Assembly: GCA_018699955.1 (NCBI GenBank)
Contig: JABISG010000070.1
Location: 1-64,000 of the forward strand
Source of the DNA: Planctomycetaceae bacterium
GTDB taxonomy: Bacteria; Planctomycetota; Planctomycetia; Planctomycetales; Planctomycetaceae
Direction: 5' to 3'
DNA: 64,000 nucleotides
The translations under genes and the position numbers were made by a program. Of this stretch, positions 17,778-26,504 are shown in pieces. The notes under the pieces are model-generated. The model was not told the DNA's origin. It searched no databases and saw only the letters and a list, made by a program, of their open reading frames with translations. Each line of letters begins with the position of its first letter. Position 1 is the first letter of the stretch.

Positions 17778-17812
17778 GAGTTGTTGTTGTGGGGAGAAAC
17801 CAAAGTCGAATT

Positions 17813-18553
17813 CTATTTCTTCAACTCTCTGCGGATCGCTTCGATTTCCTTTGCCAGTTTGTCGAGTCTCGCTTCGATCGAGGGGCCTTTCTTGGGGCCG
17901 GCATCCTTTGTGGGGCGTTTGTGCGGTCCCGGGCCGGGGCGACCTTTGAACGATGGTGGCCCCGGTTTGGAACCTGGGCGTCTTGAACCAAATCCGGGAC
18001 GTCCCGGACCGCCGGGACCGAATCCGGGGCGACCGTGCGGGCTGCGACCGAATCGAGAACCACGGCCACCCGGTCCTTTGCCCTTGCTTCCCGCACCCTC
18101 TTTCGATCGGGCGGCTTTGTGATGTTCCATGCGATCCTTCATCGCCTTCTGGAACGCTTCCATCCGTTTCTTCATTTCTTCACTGCTCGGGCGTCGGCCT
18201 TGTGACCCTCGTTGTTCCATGCGTTCCTTCATCGCCTTTTGGAACATTTCCATCCGTTTCTTGAATTCCTCTTTGTTTGGAGGTCCGCCATGAGGCCCAC
18301 GTCGTTGAGGCCCACGTCGCGATTCACTGCTGCCTGGACGTCGGCTCCGAGAATACCCAGGTCGCGATTCGCTTTCCTTGGCAGTGCCGTGGGCCTTCTT
18401 GAGTGCGGCCTCGGCCTGTTTTACTCGTTCTTTGGCCTTCTCTAACGCGGCTTGTGCTTCCTTGACGTTACCCGCTGAACCCTGGGCAAACGATGCGGAC
18501 GACAATGCCAGAATGGCTGCCATCACCAACGCTCCACTGAAACAAAATCGCAT
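17813..18553 (-). CDS. Secreted coiled-coil and Pro/Gly/Arg-rich low-complexity protein
   Basis: 246 residues with a signal peptide (MRFCFSGALVMAAILALSSA, cleavage near SFAQG). Residues 30-58 form an Ala/Lys/Glu coiled coil. Residues 60-93 are Arg/Pro/Gly rich. An internal duplication FKKRMEMFQKAMKERME / MKKRMEAFQKAMKDRME lies at about 97-113 and 127-143. Residues 155-225 are GRPGFGPGGP-type low complexity. A final helix (RLDKLAKEIEAIRRELKK) closes the protein. ATG start with AAGGAG 6-7 nt upstream. Function unknown; a cell-envelope structural role is possible. Confidence 0.75.
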   Translation of the reverse strand: MRFCFSGALVMAAILALSSASFAQGSAGNVKEAQAALEKAKERVKQAEAALKKAHGTAKESESRPGYSRSRRPGSSESRRGPQRRGPHGGPPNKEEFKKRMEMFQKAMKERMEQRGSQGRRPSSEEMKKRMEAFQKAMKDRMEHHKAARSKEGAGSKGKGPGGRGSRFGRSPHGRPGFGPGGPGRPGFGSRRPGSKPGPPSFKGRPGPGPHKRPTKDAGPKKGPSIEARLDKLAKEIEAIRRELKK

Positions 18554-18991
18554 GAACGTACTCCTTTGCGTTGCAGGATGAAAAACGGCGCGCAACATTC
18601 GCGCCGCGTTGTAACGTGTTGACCAAAGATGGTGCAACGGCAATCGACGGCATCTCCGTCGCGCAAGATTTCTTCCGCCTGATTGTGTGAGTCTGGAATC
18701 AATCCAGCCGCGTCACCGTGACCGCTCTATTACCTGCGATGTTCCAATTCGTGTGACAGCGCAATGCCCAACATTTTCCTCTGCGGTCGTGTCAGCACAG
18801 CCGAAGTGCGCTAGAGACCAAGTAGGCGCAATGTTACAATGCCTGCCGTTGTGAGCCTGGATCATCTTCAGGGTGAATCCAACTGGGAAGCATCGGCTGG
18901 AGTGACATCGAAGTTGTGCGTGTTCTCCCCATCGATCCGAGAGTGGTCCCTTGGGAATTCCGGCTGAACTCAAGATCAATACGGGTACTCG
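18554..18991. other. Divergent intergenic region with leader hairpin
   Basis: About 438 bases between a minus-strand secreted protein and a plus-strand DUF1501 gene. A perfect 7-bp hairpin, CGGCGCG (18586-18592) with CGCGCCG (18600-18606), sits about 33 bases upstream of the secreted protein start, in its likely 5' leader. No gene seen. Confidence 0.45.
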
Positions 18992-20368
18992 ATGAATCGC
19001 ACGATTTGCCCAGGCCCAATGCCGCGACGCGAATTTATGCGGGTGGGTACGCTCGCGCTGGGCGGCATGACGCTTTCGGACCTGCTTGCCTACCGGGCGG
19101 CGGCCGGCGTGAGCGATCCCGAGACGTCGGTCATTCTGTTCTGGATGTGGGGCGGGCCGAGCCAACTGGAAACGTACGACATGAAGCCGGACGCGCCCAG
19201 CGAATATCGTGGGCCGTTCAATCCAATTTCGTCCAAAGTCCCGGGAATGGATCTGGTCGAACACTTTCCGCTGCAGGCGAAAATTGCCGACCGGTTTTCG
19301 ATCGTCCGCACGCTGCATCACGGCATGTCGGCTCACAACGATGGCAGCATCACCGTGTTGACCGGGAAAGAACCGCAGGCTCCCGATCCCACATCGACAA
19401 ACAAGTCGAGCCATCCCGACTTTGGCATGATTGCCAGTTACGTCCGCGGGCCGCGTTCTGATGGTCTCCCACAATACATCGGAGTGCACAGAGCGCCGTT
19501 TATGACCGCGCCGAATTATCTGGGACTCAGTTACAAGGCGTTCGACTCCGGGGATCCGTCGGTGAAGGGATTTGCGCCGAAGAATCTGACGTTGGCAGCG
19601 GGCATTGATGAGAGACGATTGGACGACCGAAAGTCGCTTGTCACTCAGTTCGACCGGTATCGTCGCGATCTCGATCTCGCTGGTTCGATGGGCGGCACGG
19701 AGGATTTTCGCCAAGCCGCTTTCAACATGCTGACCAGTAACAAAGTCGCCGACGCGTTCGATCTCAGCAAGGAAGACGACACGCTTCGCGATCGGTATGG
19801 CCGTCATCGATGGGGGCAGAATTGTTTGCTGGCGCGTCGGCTGGCAGAAGCCGGTTCTGCCGTGATCAATGTCGATGCGACGGCACCGTCCAACAAAAGT
19901 GAATACTTCAGTTGGGACGATCACGCCGGGCCGTTTCACCTCGTGCATGCCAATCTCGAACGGTTCCCGCAGTACGATCAAGCGATCACGGCACTCATCG
20001 AGGATCTGCACGAGCGCGGTCTCGACCGCAAGGTTCTGGTTGTCGCATGCGGCGAGTTCGGCCGCACGCCGCGACTGACCCGCCGGGCAACATTCCCGGG
20101 GAAGAAAGGCGGCCCCTGGCTTGGTCGCGACCATTGGCCCAACGCGTTCAGCGCGTTGATTGCCGGCGGTGGTTTGAGAATGGGACAGGTCGTCGGTAGC
20201 ACAAACTCCAAAGCCGAGCATCCACTGCACGACCCCGTCACGCCGCAGGATTTGATGGCAACCATTTACCGTCATCTGGGCATCGATGTCACACGCGGTC
20301 TGGTGAACTTTTCCGGCCGACCAATTCCCATTCTGTACGACGGCCAACCCATCTCGCAGTTGGTGTGA
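18992..20368 (+). CDS. DUF1501 domain protein, Tat-exported
   Basis: 458 residues. A twin-arginine motif (PRREFMRVGTLALGG) lies at residues 11-25. DUF1501 segments: FWMWGGPSQLETYDMKPDAP, GRHRWGQNCLLARRLAEAG, and CGEFGRTPRLTRRATFPGKKGG followed by GRDHWPNAFSALIAGGG. The C terminus, GIDVTRGLVNFSGRPIPILYDG, parallels the gene at the left end of the window. Enzymatic activity unproven. No DUF1549/1553 partner is adjacent; transcription appears monocistronic. Confidence 0.9.
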   Translation: MNRTICPGPMPRREFMRVGTLALGGMTLSDLLAYRAAAGVSDPETSVILFWMWGGPSQLETYDMKPDAPSEYRGPFNPISSKVPGMDLVEHFPLQAKIADRFSIVRTLHHGMSAHNDGSITVLTGKEPQAPDPTSTNKSSHPDFGMIASYVRGPRSDGLPQYIGVHRAPFMTAPNYLGLSYKAFDSGDPSVKGFAPKNLTLAAGIDERRLDDRKSLVTQFDRYRRDLDLAGSMGGTEDFRQAAFNMLTSNKVADAFDLSKEDDTLRDRYGRHRWGQNCLLARRLAEAGSAVINVDATAPSNKSEYFSWDDHAGPFHLVHANLERFPQYDQAITALIEDLHERGLDRKVLVVACGEFGRTPRLTRRATFPGKKGGPWLGRDHWPNAFSALIAGGGLRMGQVVGSTNSKAEHPLHDPVTPQDLMATIYRHLGIDVTRGLVNFSGRPIPILYDGQPISQLV

Positions 20369-20503
20369 CGTGATTGAATTTGTGCGATCGGTCGTGAGCC
20401 GATGCGTACGCAGAATGGCATCCAAAGTGTCGATTGGACTACAATCGGACCGTGTCGAAAGTCAGCCCATCTCAACCGTCTTCGCGGGAATGAAGCCAGC
20501 CAC

Positions 20504-21184
20504 ATGATTTCCATTGAATGCGACGAGTGCGCGAAGACTTACAAAGTCAAACCCGAGATGGCCGGCAAACGAGCCAAGTGCAAATGCGGTGCGTCGATAC
20601 AGATTCCCGCCGGGCCGAAGAAGAAGAAACGCCTCGTCAGTACGCCTCCAAAACGCAAGAAGCCGAAAGCTAAACCGGAAGCCGATCCCTGGGACGAAGA
20701 CACGTTTGCCGACGATGATTTCGGCGACGACTATGGGGACGACTACGACGATGATTTCGACGAACCACCTCGGCGGTCGCGCAATTCCCCAAAGACCGGG
20801 GGGCGATCTAAGAAAAAGGGAAAAAAGAAGAGGAAGGGTGGCGGGACTTCTGCACCGATGAAGATCGCCGGCCTGGTATTCCTGGGAGTCGCGGTGTTGG
20901 GACTACTGCTCGGGCTGCTTGTCCCAGCCGTTGGCGCGATCACGGCCGGCGGCATTATCATCGTTTGTGCGGCACTCAGTTTCGCCGGCAGTCTGCGGTG
21001 CATGATCGCAGCATTCCAGGAAGACATCATGTGCGGGGTGATGTGGTTTTTCGTTCCCTTCTACTCGCTGTATTACATCGTTACCCGCTTTTCCGAATTG
21101 CAGGAGTACATTCTGATGTGGTTCGGCGGCGTCATCGGGATATTGATTTGTGTCGGTTATTTCCAGGTGTTGCAGGCGATTTAG
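20504..21184 (+). CDS. Zinc-ribbon protein with acidic linker and C-terminal membrane helices
   Basis: 226 residues from the ATG at 20504; an upstream in-frame ATG at 20402 lies in a non-conserved-looking stretch. The N terminus IECDECAKTYKVKPEMAGKRAKCKCGASI is a CxxC...CxC zinc ribbon. A Lys-rich then very acidic linker (DEDTFADDDFGDDYGDDYDDDF) and a basic patch (KKKGKKKRKGGG) lead to four hydrophobic helices (about 120-226). The layout, cytoplasmic ribbon plus membrane domain, is widespread in Planctomycetes. Function unknown. Confidence 0.75.
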   Translation: MISIECDECAKTYKVKPEMAGKRAKCKCGASIQIPAGPKKKKRLVSTPPKRKKPKAKPEADPWDEDTFADDDFGDDYGDDYDDDFDEPPRRSRNSPKTGGRSKKKGKKKRKGGGTSAPMKIAGLVFLGVAVLGLLLGLLVPAVGAITAGGIIIVCAALSFAGSLRCMIAAFQEDIMCGVMWFFVPFYSLYYIVTRFSELQEYILMWFGGVIGILICVGYFQVLQAI

Positions 21185-21266
21185 TAGTTTGTCGAAAGTT
21201 GCGGACTGCTGACTTGCCAAGACTTCCGACCTACATTGCATCGGGCAGTTCTGGCGACGACACGAA

Positions 21267-22004
21267 TCATGTCTCATCCGCCTGCCGCGTTCTTTCCTGT
21301 TTCGCTTTGATCTTTTTCGGATCGAGCCACCACCACCGGACGGCCAACAACAGAGGGAAGACGCCGAGACCAATCCCGGCGCAAAGCCACAGATTTGCCT
21401 GTGGGTGTTGTGGATTGACGTGATTGATGTAGTGCATTGACGAGACGGCGACCGGCAATTCCAGCGCGATCAATCCCAGCAGCGCCATGCTTGTGCGGAT
21501 TCGTGGCCAGGGCCAAAGAAAGGATGCCGGCAGGATGATCGCAAACGCGGCGAACAGCCCGCTGAAAGCCATGAACAGATACGGATCGTGAATATATTGT
21601 CTAATCAGAAACGCGGCTGAGGGATCGGCGGGATCGTAGTAAGCCGTCGCGATCCGGTCGGCTGGGTGCTTGCGGACAAGTTCTTCCGCCCAGCCATGCG
21701 TTCCATCAACTCGGCCGGGAACAACGGTAGACGATTCGTACGTCGTACCGTCAACTGCGTAAGAAAACCGGATCACCGGTTCATAAGTGGCTGGAACGTC
21801 CGCTCTGCCAGGATGCCAAACCACCTCCGAGTGGATGATTGTCGCTTCGGTGCCGGTTCCCATTCCGAGAACCCGGTCTTGCTCCACAATCTGAAACCAA
21901 CCCCAGATTCCCCCACCAACGCTCAGAAGAAACATGGGAACGAAGACCGCTCCGAGCATTGTCAGCCCGCAGCCAAGCGATAATCCATCGCGGTTGTTGG
22001 ACAT
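21267..22004 (-). CDS. DUF3592 membrane protein
   Basis: 245 residues from the ATG at 22004; an in-frame ATG at 22058 would add 18 residues. A first helix (LTMLGAVFVPMFLLSVGGGIWGWF) is followed by a beta-rich DUF3592 domain (GTEATIIHSEVVWHPG..., VIRFSYAVDGTTYESSTVVPG, ATAYYDPADPSAAFL). Three more helices and a short Lys-rich tail complete it. DUF3592 proteins are bacterial membrane proteins of unknown role, often in envelope contexts. GGGAG lies about 12 nt before the chosen ATG. Confidence 0.8.
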   Translation of the reverse strand: MSNNRDGLSLGCGLTMLGAVFVPMFLLSVGGGIWGWFQIVEQDRVLGMGTGTEATIIHSEVVWHPGRADVPATYEPVIRFSYAVDGTTYESSTVVPGRVDGTHGWAEELVRKHPADRIATAYYDPADPSAAFLIRQYIHDPYLFMAFSGLFAAFAIILPASFLWPWPRIRTSMALLGLIALELPVAVSSMHYINHVNPQHPQANLWLCAGIGLGVFPLLLAVRWWWLDPKKIKAKQERTRQADET

Positions 22005-22172
22005 AGAACGGCCACGCTCCCGGTGACTGCAGGCTGTTTGTTGGGGTTGCTGAGACAAGCGGATGCAACGCCGGGGGATGGCGGACGGATCACGGAAAAA
22101 TCGTATGTTTGATCAACGGGGTGTTGCGTCGCCCTGAATCGTGCGAGAAACAGACAAAATCTGATGCTGGAA

Positions 22173-22204
22173 TTGCTTGACGTGATGTAAGAAATATATT
22201 ACAT
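22173..22204 (+). promoter_or_regulatory. Probable promoter overlapping operator-like palindrome
   Basis: Within an unusually AT-rich patch, ATGTAA (22185-22190) and TTACAT (22199-22204) form perfect inverted arms around an 8-base spacer. A possible promoter, TTGCTT (22173-22178) with 16 bases to TATATT (22195-22200), overlaps it. The site is about 53 bases upstream of a membrane protein gene coupled to an XRE-type regulator, as expected for autoregulation. The assignment is inference. Confidence 0.45.
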
Positions 22205-22256
22205 TGCGGTCCGGCGGTCATCGGTGAAGTCGCAATCAGGATTGGAAAGACATGCC

Positions 22257-22697
22257 ATGAAGAAATCCCATGAAGAACTGTTCGGCCTGTTGTTCGGCCT
22301 GACATTTCCGGCGGTGATGGGGTTCGTTGTCGCAGTCTCGATTTACGCAAATGGTATCGGCGCGAAGTCGTTATTCCTGATTGCAATCTGGTTGGCGGCA
22401 ACCTGCTTTCTTTGGAGTCTGCCAACAATTCTTCGCAAGGTCGGGCGAAAGAAGGAAGCCTTTCGCGACGAGCGCGATCTTCTCATTCTCAGCAACTCGG
22501 CCCAAATTGCGCACGCTGTCACCTGGCTGTTCTTCGTTTCAGCTTGTGCCGTTGCGTGCTGGAAGGTTGGAACCAACGGGGTTGTCTCGGTGAATGTTTT
22601 GCCGCTGGTTCTCGTCGGCGGGGCCATCATCTTTCAGGTTGTGCTGGTTCTCAGTGGCTTCATTCAGGAAAAAACGGGTTCTCTCCATGGCCGGTGA
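22257..22697 (+). CDS. Four-helix small membrane protein coupled to an XRE regulator
   Basis: 146 residues. Hydrophobic segments: LFGLTFPAVMGFVVAVSIYA, LFLIAIWLAATCFLWSL, AHAVTWLFFVSACAVACW and VLPLVLVGGAIIFQVVLVLSGF. A cytoplasmic KVGRKKEAFRDERDLLI loop lies between helices 2 and 3. Its last 11 bases overlap the start of the downstream helix-turn-helix gene, so translation is coupled. Membrane-protein/XRE cassettes of this kind are common, with the membrane protein of unknown function. An AT-rich palindrome lies upstream. Confidence 0.7.
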   Translation: MKKSHEELFGLLFGLTFPAVMGFVVAVSIYANGIGAKSLFLIAIWLAATCFLWSLPTILRKVGRKKEAFRDERDLLILSNSAQIAHAVTWLFFVSACAVACWKVGTNGVVSVNVLPLVLVGGAIIFQVVLVLSGFIQEKTGSLHGR

Positions 22698-22941
22698 AGA
22701 GCTAACGAATCGTGTGAAGCAACTGCGATTTGAGAACGATCGGATGACGCAGCAACAGTTAGCAGAGCAGGTTGGCGTCACACGGCAGACGATCATCACG
22801 ATTGAAGCGAATCGATATTCTCCCTCGCTGAAACTGGCATTCCGAATCGCCAGAGCGTTCGCTGTTTCGATTGATGACGTGTTCCAGAGTTCCTTGCCGA
22901 GTGCTGATCCAGCCACTGAAAAGCACGGGAAGAACAAATAG
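22687..22941 (+). CDS. XRE-family helix-turn-helix regulator
   Basis: 84 residues, a single HTH domain: NRVKQLRFENDRMTQQQLAEQVGVTRQTIITIEANRYSPSLKLAFRIARAFAVSIDDVF. This is the short Xre/YozG-like type in which the LAEQVGVTRQTIITIE segment is the recognition helix-turn-helix. It overlaps the upstream membrane protein gene by 11 bases. It likely represses its own operon through the palindrome at 22185-22204, which is inference from position and symmetry. Confidence 0.88.
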   Translation: MAGEELTNRVKQLRFENDRMTQQQLAEQVGVTRQTIITIEANRYSPSLKLAFRIARAFAVSIDDVFQSSLPSADPATEKHGKNK

Positions 22942-23027
22942 CACTGGCACCGCGCGCATCGATTGGCGCCGCGTCTTCTTCTCCTGATGACATCTCCAAC
23001 GCGCCGACATGTGCGTGTGGACGGGTG

Positions 23028-23423
23028 TCAAACTTCAACTCGGGAGTTTTTCAGCGCTCGTCTAATCTTCCTGAGCAGGATCTTCTTGTTCATTTCGGTT
23101 TTGAGAAGATAGTCGTTGGCACCTGCATCGACTGATGAGAGAACTGCTTCCTCTGAGGAAGCGCTGGTGAGCATGATGGCTGGGACGTGAGACAATTCGG
23201 GATTTTTTCGCAGCTTTCGAAGGAAGCCTATGCCGTTCAGGACCGGCATATCACGATCGACGAGTACGATCTCCGGGCAGAATTCCTTTGCCCGTCGGTA
23301 TCCCACGCTACCGTTTTCGGCTGTCGAAATGAGGAATTTGCTGTCAAGCATCACTCTGAGAATCGTCCGAAATGGCACATTGTCTTCTATAATTAATAGG
23401 CGAGGACGCTGTATACTAACCAT
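23028..23423 (-). CDS. Single-domain response regulator (CheY-like receiver)
   Basis: 131 residues with only a receiver domain. E13/D14 form the acidic pocket, D56 in VLVDRDMPVLNG is the phosphoacceptor, LTSAS provides the conserved Thr/Ser, and LLKTEM the lysine. There is no output domain, so it would act by protein-protein interaction or as a phosphorelay intermediate. A sensor histidine kinase gene is divergently placed about 600 bases away and is the likely partner. Confidence 0.9.
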   Translation of the reverse strand: MVSIQRPRLLIIEDNVPFRTILRVMLDSKFLISTAENGSVGYRRAKEFCPEIVLVDRDMPVLNGIGFLRKLRKNPELSHVPAIMLTSASSEEAVLSSVDAGANDYLLKTEMNKKILLRKIRRALKNSRVEV

Positions 23424-24028
23424 TTTACTGTGTTCCGAATTCTGTGTTCCAAATTCTATTCGACGTACCGTTATACGGACTGGAGAAAAATTCTCGCAAA
23501 CCTATCATTCATAGAGCGGTAGTCAAAGGAAGAAAAATACTCATCCGGAGCAGAGTGATTGAAGCAGGGCGAGGGCTATGTCCGCCAAGTATTCACTCCC
23601 TGGATGCTATAGCAGCCAAAACCGACAATTTCATGACACGTCATATAATCCCTAAGTTCATCATTTCTGGCACACGATGCTGCGAGATTCCAAGCTGATC
23701 AAGGATAATCACGATTTGCGGGATAGCGGTTCTTGCCAGCATCCTTTTCTTTCTGAGGAAATACCGGCTCCTGACACGATTCAGGCATAGAAAAGTTGCC
23801 TGGTCCAGTCAGTGGCCTAGATTCTGGAATGAAACCGTTGATTTGTCGCAACAGGCGCAGCGTTTTTTACCAAGCGCTTTTTCGCCCAGTCGATCCACCA
23901 ACAGGGCGATGATCGACGCCAGTCAGCGAGAAACCTGCATTCCTGCAGGAAATAGTTCCCGTGCTGGGGATATCTTGACTCGATGATATGGGTGTGAAAA
24001 CGCCATCTTGTGGAAAGGCTCGTCCGTC
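23424..24028. other. Relatively AT-rich intergenic region between response regulator and kinase
   Basis: About 605 bases, visibly richer in A and T than its surroundings. An 84-codon plus-strand frame (23444-23698) lacks an ATG with a ribosome-binding site and resembles no family. Probably contains the divergent promoters of the two-component genes; I could not place them securely. Confidence 0.4.
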
Positions 24029-25231
24029 ATGCAGAGCAAAACGCAGACAGAGAACAAACGGGGACTCTTGCGAAACCGCAATTTCGAAGAAGTCTGTCTC
24101 ACGGTCGTGACGATTGCATTCATTGCAGCGGTGCATACATTTGCGACGCAAAGTCGCATCTTGATGACGGCGTATTACATCATGCTTTGGTCAGCAGCTT
24201 ACATCCTGCTGAAACGTCGCAGGCTGACGATGGTCGTGTTTGTCCTCACCGTTGCGTTTGGCATGAACCTGGCTCGAAATTATTTCGGCCCAAGCGTGGT
24301 CGCGCCGAGTCTACACGTGAATGTGTGGGTTGACATCACAACCTGGTGCGTGCTGCTGATACTTTTTGGGCTACTGGCGCGCGAAGCATTCAAGATCAAT
24401 TCTGAAATCCGCCAGATGCAGGTGCGCCGAGAAATTGAACAGAAAGTCATTTCGGCCCGATCGGCCGCATTAAGTTGTATGGCCCACGAACTGCGGACGC
24501 CGATCGCATCGGTCGCCGCCTGTGTCGAAACCTTGGAATCGACTATGGAAGGGAAGATCGATGAGATTGAGAAAACAGTTCTCGGCCTTGTTCGCGAGTC
24601 CAGCGACCATCTCAATAAGCTTGTGGATAACCTGCTGGACTACGGCAAAGCGAAAGAGGGTAGCATTTCTTTCACCCCTCAGCACATGGACTTGCCGGAG
24701 AATATCGAAGGTGCTGTGGAGATGGTTAAACCTCAAGGGCGAATGCGAGATATCAAAATAGAGACGCAGATAGATCCGAGTATCAATAATTTCGTGGCCG
24801 ACCCACTACAGCTCCGGCAAATCGTATTGAATCTTCTCTCGAACGCGATCAAACATAGCCCCGACGGCAAATTAGTGAAGGTGACCGTCGAATCTCATGA
24901 CAGTGACGTTACCATTAGCGTTCGCGACGCGGGAAGAGGAATGACGTCTGAGCAAGCGGAACATATTTTCGATCCGTACTTCCAGACGACGGAAAGCGAC
25001 GCTCAGCTGGGGACAGGTCTTGGGCTGGGAATTGTGCATTTGCTTGTGAAGCAGCATGGCGGTTCGATTTCGGTGAAGAGTTCGCCCGGTGAAGGTAGCC
25101 TCTTCAAAGTGCGTCTGCCGCACCGCAACATGCAGGAAGCTTTGGCGAGTATTCACGATGACGACACGTGGGAAGACGCCGTCGGCGAGCAAACCCACGG
25201 ACAAACTCCCGCCTGCGCCCAATCCGTGTAA
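24029..25231 (+). CDS. Membrane sensor histidine kinase
   Basis: 400 residues from the ATG at 24029, with GGAAAGG about 12 nt upstream. Four hydrophobic segments (about 21-40, 43-61, 67-86, 97-118) form the membrane sensor, with no PAS or HAMP domain seen. The HisKA domain has H153 in SCMAHELRTPI. The HATPase domain has N272 in NLLSNAIKH, D300 in VRDAGRGM, FDPYFQ, and GTGLGLGIV. It lies divergent to a stand-alone receiver protein. The signal is unknown. The C-terminal 35 residues are acidic and not conserved-looking. Confidence 0.9.
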   Translation: MQSKTQTENKRGLLRNRNFEEVCLTVVTIAFIAAVHTFATQSRILMTAYYIMLWSAAYILLKRRRLTMVVFVLTVAFGMNLARNYFGPSVVAPSLHVNVWVDITTWCVLLILFGLLAREAFKINSEIRQMQVRREIEQKVISARSAALSCMAHELRTPIASVAACVETLESTMEGKIDEIEKTVLGLVRESSDHLNKLVDNLLDYGKAKEGSISFTPQHMDLPENIEGAVEMVKPQGRMRDIKIETQIDPSINNFVADPLQLRQIVLNLLSNAIKHSPDGKLVKVTVESHDSDVTISVRDAGRGMTSEQAEHIFDPYFQTTESDAQLGTGLGLGIVHLLVKQHGGSISVKSSPGEGSLFKVRLPHRNMQEALASIHDDDTWEDAVGEQTHGQTPACAQSV

Positions 25232-25301
25232 ATTCGAGGAGACAAACGGGGGCGAAAGGCGACGTTCCAAATCCCGTTTGGCCACGCCCCGTGTCCACGA
25301 A

Positions 25302-26315
25302 CTAGTGAGTAGGCCGGGCCTTCGTTCGGCTGAAAACCTTCATCGACCCCCAAACCAGAAGTGCAAGAGCAAACACGGCAAGGTACTCGGTGATCGGAAT
25401 CCAGGTGATCTGATGCACCTTGCTTATACCGACACGCGAGAAAGCCACAGCAACCGCAATCACGTAGGCGGCCAAAAATCCCCAGCGGACCGGGCGCGAC
25501 AATCCAAGCCCGTGCATTTGCGTTACGATGAAAAGCCCCGCGAAGCCAAAGCAGAACATCTGCCATAAATTGGGCGCGTTGCTGAGGGCAACCAGGGTCC
25601 CGTGAATCAAAACGAGGATTTCCTGTGTGACCATCCACCATTTGTTGACGTGCATTCGTGTGAAAAACAGGCTCCCTTGCAACAGCAGCAGGAACATGTA
25701 GAGGAAGCCAAGCAGGTGTCCGGGCGTGGCGACCATGGGGTGATACCAAAAGGTATAGATCGTCGCCCACGCGAGATAGTAGCCATGATATTTGCGCAAC
25801 GCCCGGGCCGACTCGGTCATCACGCTGCCTTGAACTTTGTACCCGAAGAACAGCCCGCGCCGTTGGTTTTCCATCAACAGCACGATCACCAGCAACAGAA
25901 TCACCGACCACTGGGAACTTTGCTCCGACACATCCAGCGCCAATCCGTCGTAGAAGATGTGAGTCTGGACGAAATGCAGAACGATGAATACGGCATTCGC
26001 CAATAATGCCCACACATTGACTGGGCTCAGTGAGTCGTTGTACTTCGTGTTTCGTGACTGCGCGTAGTAGATCAACCCCCAGACGGTCAGCTGGTGAGCC
26101 GCATACAACGTCCACACCGAAATGCGTGTCCAAAGCGTTGGAGTGTTGGTGACCCAGGGGTACCAGAACGCAACGTCTCGATCGGGGCGAAGTTCAAAGG
26201 CATCAAGCCTTCCGCTGGCAAACCAAATCAGCCCGACGATCGCCAAGCTGAATCCGATTCCAAGAGTTAGCGCGAAGTTGGCGGAAACGCGAAATCGTGA
26301 ATGTTCGTCTGGCAT
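25302..26315 (-). CDS. Multi-pass membrane protein, unknown
   Basis: About 337 residues with eight to nine hydrophobic segments. Notable aromatic/His-rich stretches include HVQTH-like ILHFVQTHIFYDGLALDV, KYHGYYLAWATIYTFWYHPM and TQMHGLGL; these histidines could bind a metal or heme, which is speculation. The chosen ATG at 26315 begins MPDEHSRF; an ATG at 26357 would add 14 residues. Neither has a clear Shine-Dalgarno. No named family recognised. Two dispersed repeats lie just upstream. Confidence 0.65.
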   Translation of the reverse strand: MPDEHSRFRVSANFALTLGIGFSLAIVGLIWFASGRLDAFELRPDRDVAFWYPWVTNTPTLWTRISVWTLYAAHQLTVWGLIYYAQSRNTKYNDSLSPVNVWALLANAVFIVLHFVQTHIFYDGLALDVSEQSSQWSVILLLVIVLLMENQRRGLFFGYKVQGSVMTESARALRKYHGYYLAWATIYTFWYHPMVATPGHLLGFLYMFLLLLQGSLFFTRMHVNKWWMVTQEILVLIHGTLVALSNAPNLWQMFCFGFAGLFIVTQMHGLGLSRPVRWGFLAAYVIAVAVAFSRVGISKVHQITWIPITEYLAVFALALLVWGSMKVFSRTKARPTH

Positions 26316-26359
26316 CGAGGAGTGGTGTCTGTAGAAGAGGATGAAGAGAGTGAGCATCG

Positions 26360-26392
26360 CCGGGTGCCACTGTGCGGCTTGTCCGCCAGTGC
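26360..26392. repeat. Palindromic repeat, GGGTGCCACTG family
   Basis: GGGTGCCACTG is followed by TGCGGCTTGTCCGCCAGTGC, giving an imperfect hairpin (CACTG/CAGTG and GCGG/CCGC). It is the same family as the element at 16-43. Confidence 0.55.
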
Positions 26393-26458
26393 GAACGTTG
26401 ATCTCGATTGCTGCCTGTAGTCGATGTCCAATTGCTATGTGCGACGTCGTCGTATCGG

Positions 26459-26488
26459 CACGGGTGGACGAGCCACCCGTGGCACCCG
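26459..26488. repeat. Palindromic repeat, CACGGGTGG hairpin
   Basis: CACGGGTGG (26459-26467) pairs perfectly with CCACCCGTG (26473-26481), loop ACGAG, followed by GCACCCG. It lies 17 bases before the stop of a minus-strand Tat protein gene and could act as a weak terminator for it. Confidence 0.55.
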
Positions 26489-26504
26489 CCGAACGTCAAT
26501 CACT

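Noticed and set aside
18713-20425. 570-codon minus-strand open frame
   Set aside because: Antisense shadow of the plus-strand DUF1501 gene; no family features, His/Arg-rich composition typical of reverse frames.
23444-23698. 84-codon plus-strand open frame between the two-component genes
   Set aside because: No ATG with a ribosome-binding site, no recognisable family.
25153-26133. 326-codon minus-strand open frame
   Set aside because: Out-of-frame shadow overlapping the multi-pass membrane protein; the membrane protein has coherent hydrophobic segments.
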